Below are positions 22,019 through 23,481 of a stretch of 23,481 bases of DNA, one piece after another; position 1 is the first letter of the stretch, and every line of letters starts with the position of its first letter. Origin of the DNA: an uncultured Oscillospiraceae bacterium (lineage in GTDB: Bacteria; Bacillota; Clostridia; Oscillospirales; Oscillospiraceae); contig CAKTOX010000028.1 in the NCBI GenBank assembly GCA_934590355.1, positions 1 through 23,481 on the forward strand, read 5' to 3'. The translations under genes and the position numbers were made by a program. The notes below the pieces were generated by a model, which had not been told where the DNA came from, searched no databases, and worked only from the letters and a program-made list of their open reading frames with translations.

Positions 22019-23329
22019 ATGGATAACATGAACGATAATGACAACATCCGCAATGACGACACAATAGTCGAGGGCGAGTACAGCTTCTCCGCCGCGCCTC
22101 ACCGTGAGCAGGACGAGACTCAGCCGCCCAAGAAGGAAAAGACGCCGTTTTGGAAGAAGAAAGGCGCCGTGATCGCCTGCCTTCTCGTTGCGGCGATGCT
22201 CGCTGGCTTTTGCGGCTCGGCGATAGGCAACGCTGTGTTTTCGTCCGGCAGCGGCACGACGGTCTACGAGGGCAAGCGCCCGTCAACGGTCGTGAACACC
22301 GCGGAGGTAGACACGAGCAAGAAGATGACCGCCGCCGAGGTCTATGCCGCAAACGTAAACTCCACCGTCGGCATCACCACGCAGGTCACGACAAACTTCT
22401 GGGGCTACACCACGCAGTCGGCGGCCTCGGGCTCGGGCTTTATCCTCTCCGCCGACGGCTATCTGCTGACAAACTACCACGTCATCGAGTCGGCAAGCTC
22501 CATTAAGGCAACGCTTTATAACGGCAAGAGCTATGACGCGACGCTCATAGGCTATGACGAGAGCAATGACATTGCCGTGCTCAAGATAGACGCCGAGGGG
22601 CTTACCCCCGTCACGCTCGGCGACTCGGATAACCTCAATGTCGGCGACGAAGTCATCGCCATCGGCAACCCTCTGGGCGAGCTGACCTTCTCGCTGACCT
22701 CAGGCTCCGTGAGTGCGCTCAACCGCGAGGTGACGCTCTCCGGCAACGTTACCATGAACCTCATTCAGACCGACTGCGCCATTAACTCCGGAAACTCCGG
22801 CGGCGCGCTGTTTAACCTTTACGGCGAGGTCGTCGGCATCACGAACGCCAAGTATTCCGGATCCTCCGGCTCGGGAGCGTCCATTGATAACATCGGCTTT
22901 GCAATCCCCATTAACTCCGTGCGCTCCATAGTTGACAGCATCATCGAAAAGGGCTACGTCACCAAGCCCTATATCGGCGTCATGGTCAGCGACGTGGGCG
23001 AGGAATCGACCAAATACGGTCTGCCCGAGGGCGCGGCTGTCGTGTCCGTCACGGAGGGAGGCCCGGCGGAAAAGGCGGGCATCAAGGCAAATGACATCAT
23101 CACCGAGGTAAACGGCAAGGCAATAAGCGGCAAGAGCGACCTGAGCGCCGTTATTTCCGAGCACGCGGCGGGAGATAAGCTCACCTTGAGCATCTACCGT
23201 CAGGGCGAAACGCTCAGCGTGACGGTCGAGATAGGCGAGCAGCAGACCTCCGCTCTTGCAAACCGGCAGCAAAGCTCGCAGCAGCAGACCGTGCCCAACG
23301 GCGGCGGTTTCTTCGGCTTCGGCGGCTGA
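22019..23329 (+). CDS. HtrA/DegP-type membrane-anchored serine protease (S1C) with PDZ domain
   Basis: 436 aa. A charged cytoplasmic tail (aa 1-48) and one membrane helix (about 49-71) are followed by a trypsin-like domain with the full triad: His154 (TNYHVI), Asp184 (NDIAVLKI) and Ser260 (NSGNSGGAL). A single PDZ domain covers about 320-415 (YIGVMV, EGGPAEKAGIKANDIITEVNG). The tail is Gln/Gly-rich (ends GGGFFGFGG). Such proteases degrade or refold misfolded exported proteins outside the membrane. The GGAGG ribosome site sits 9 nt before the ATG. It is divergent from the two-component operon and preceded by a TTTCAG repeat, consistent with stress-induced expression. Confidence 0.95.
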   Translation: MDNMNDNDNIRNDDTIVEGEYSFSAAPHREQDETQPPKKEKTPFWKKKGAVIACLLVAAMLAGFCGSAIGNAVFSSGSGTTVYEGKRPSTVVNTAEVDTSKKMTAAEVYAANVNSTVGITTQVTTNFWGYTTQSAASGSGFILSADGYLLTNYHVIESASSIKATLYNGKSYDATLIGYDESNDIAVLKIDAEGLTPVTLGDSDNLNVGDEVIAIGNPLGELTFSLTSGSVSALNREVTLSGNVTMNLIQTDCAINSGNSGGALFNLYGEVVGITNAKYSGSSGSGASIDNIGFAIPINSVRSIVDSIIEKGYVTKPYIGVMVSDVGEESTKYGLPEGAAVVSVTEGGPAEKAGIKANDIITEVNGKAISGKSDLSAVISEHAAGDKLTLSIYRQGETLSVTVEIGEQQTSALANRQQSSQQQTVPNGGGFFGFGG

Positions 23330-23351
23330 TAATTTAAAGCTCTTAAAATTC

Positions 23352-23384
23352 AAGGGAGAGGCTTCGCAAAGAAGTCTCTCCCTT
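23352..23384 (+). terminator. Hairpin after htrA, probable terminator
   Basis: AAGGGAGAG (23352-23360) pairs with CTCTCCCTT (23376-23384), with an inner CTTC/GAAG. The stem is strong but the T-tract is short (CCTTTGGCATTT), so termination may be partial. Confidence 0.6.
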
Positions 23385-23410
23385 TGGCATTTGAGGCAGA
23401 AGAACATAGT

Positions 23411-23481
23411 GAATTGTCAAACTAAGTGCAACAGGAAGCGAGTTCAAAGTCCCACAAATCCTGAGCAGAACGGAAATTAAG
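23411..23481. mobile_element. Possible terminal end of an IS30-like insertion sequence (runs out of window)
   Basis: GAATTGTCAAACTAAGTGCA and the following ACAG (23411-23434) resemble terminal inverted repeats I associate with clostridial IS30-family elements. No transposase is visible before the window ends. Assignment is from memory of family ends and is weak. Confidence 0.25.

Overview
The window reads as chromosomal DNA of a Gram-positive anaerobe of the class Clostridia, probably a gut member of the Oscillospiraceae/Ruminococcaceae group. This is inferred from a BspA-like leucine-rich-repeat wall protein ending in S-layer homology (SLH) domains, strong AGGAGG-type ribosome sites, TTGNNN-17-TATAAT promoters, short intergenic gaps with GC-rich hairpin/T-tract terminators, and Firmicutes-type families (ThiW, WYL regulator, TcdA, anchored SurA/PrsA-like foldase, HtrA with a cytoplasmic tail). 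No rRNA, tRNA or CRISPR array was seen.

Layout. (1) 1-3519 is the 3' part of a large surface protein (BspA LRRs, Cys-rich repeats, three SLH domains), closed by a terminator. (2) 3561-7985 is one long open frame that starts inside that terminator and ends inside the next operon's riboswitch. It is the orphaned middle of a mobile-element 'polyvalent' protein (LPD3/BECR-like, methyltransferase-like and coiled-coil segments). Two AT-rich cassettes sit in it between copies of a [YF]-S-x-E motif, and one carries an overlapping 55-codon ORF with its own Shine-Dalgarno sequence. (3) 7917-12446 is a thiamine salvage operon: promoter, TPP riboswitch with terminator, a second unexplained structured leader, then thiW-thiM-thiE-HAD phosphatase-thiD-tenA. 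(4) 12457-15206 holds an Spx/ArsC-like protein (minus strand), a peptide-deformylase-like protein, a small HIRAN-like protein, and an operon of an unknown 77-aa protein with three exact 25-residue repeats translationally coupled to a WYL regulator. (5) 15198-16721 is a TetR/metallo-beta-lactamase divergon with a perfect palindromic operator. (6) 16749-19778 holds TcdA, a membrane-anchored foldase and a divergently transcribed metallophosphoesterase. (7) 19803-19929 is a tiny possible transcription unit with a 20-codon ORF. (8) 19928-23384 is a two-component system (minus strand) divergent from an HtrA-type protease, with paired CTGAAA/TTTCAG repeats between them that suggest envelope-stress control. 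The last bases may be the end of an IS30-like element running out of the window.

How it works together. The thi operon lets the cell import a thiazole precursor (ThiW), phosphorylate it (ThiM), salvage and phosphorylate the pyrimidine (TenA, ThiD) and join the two (ThiE); the HAD protein may process the resulting thiamine phosphate. TPP feeds back through the riboswitch. The right-hand end is an envelope quality-control neighbourhood: foldase, two-component sensor and HtrA protease. The parts least explained by known biology are the polyvalent cassette structure with its nested ORF, the second structured leader upstream of thiW, the 25-residue-repeat protein, and the 20-codon unit.
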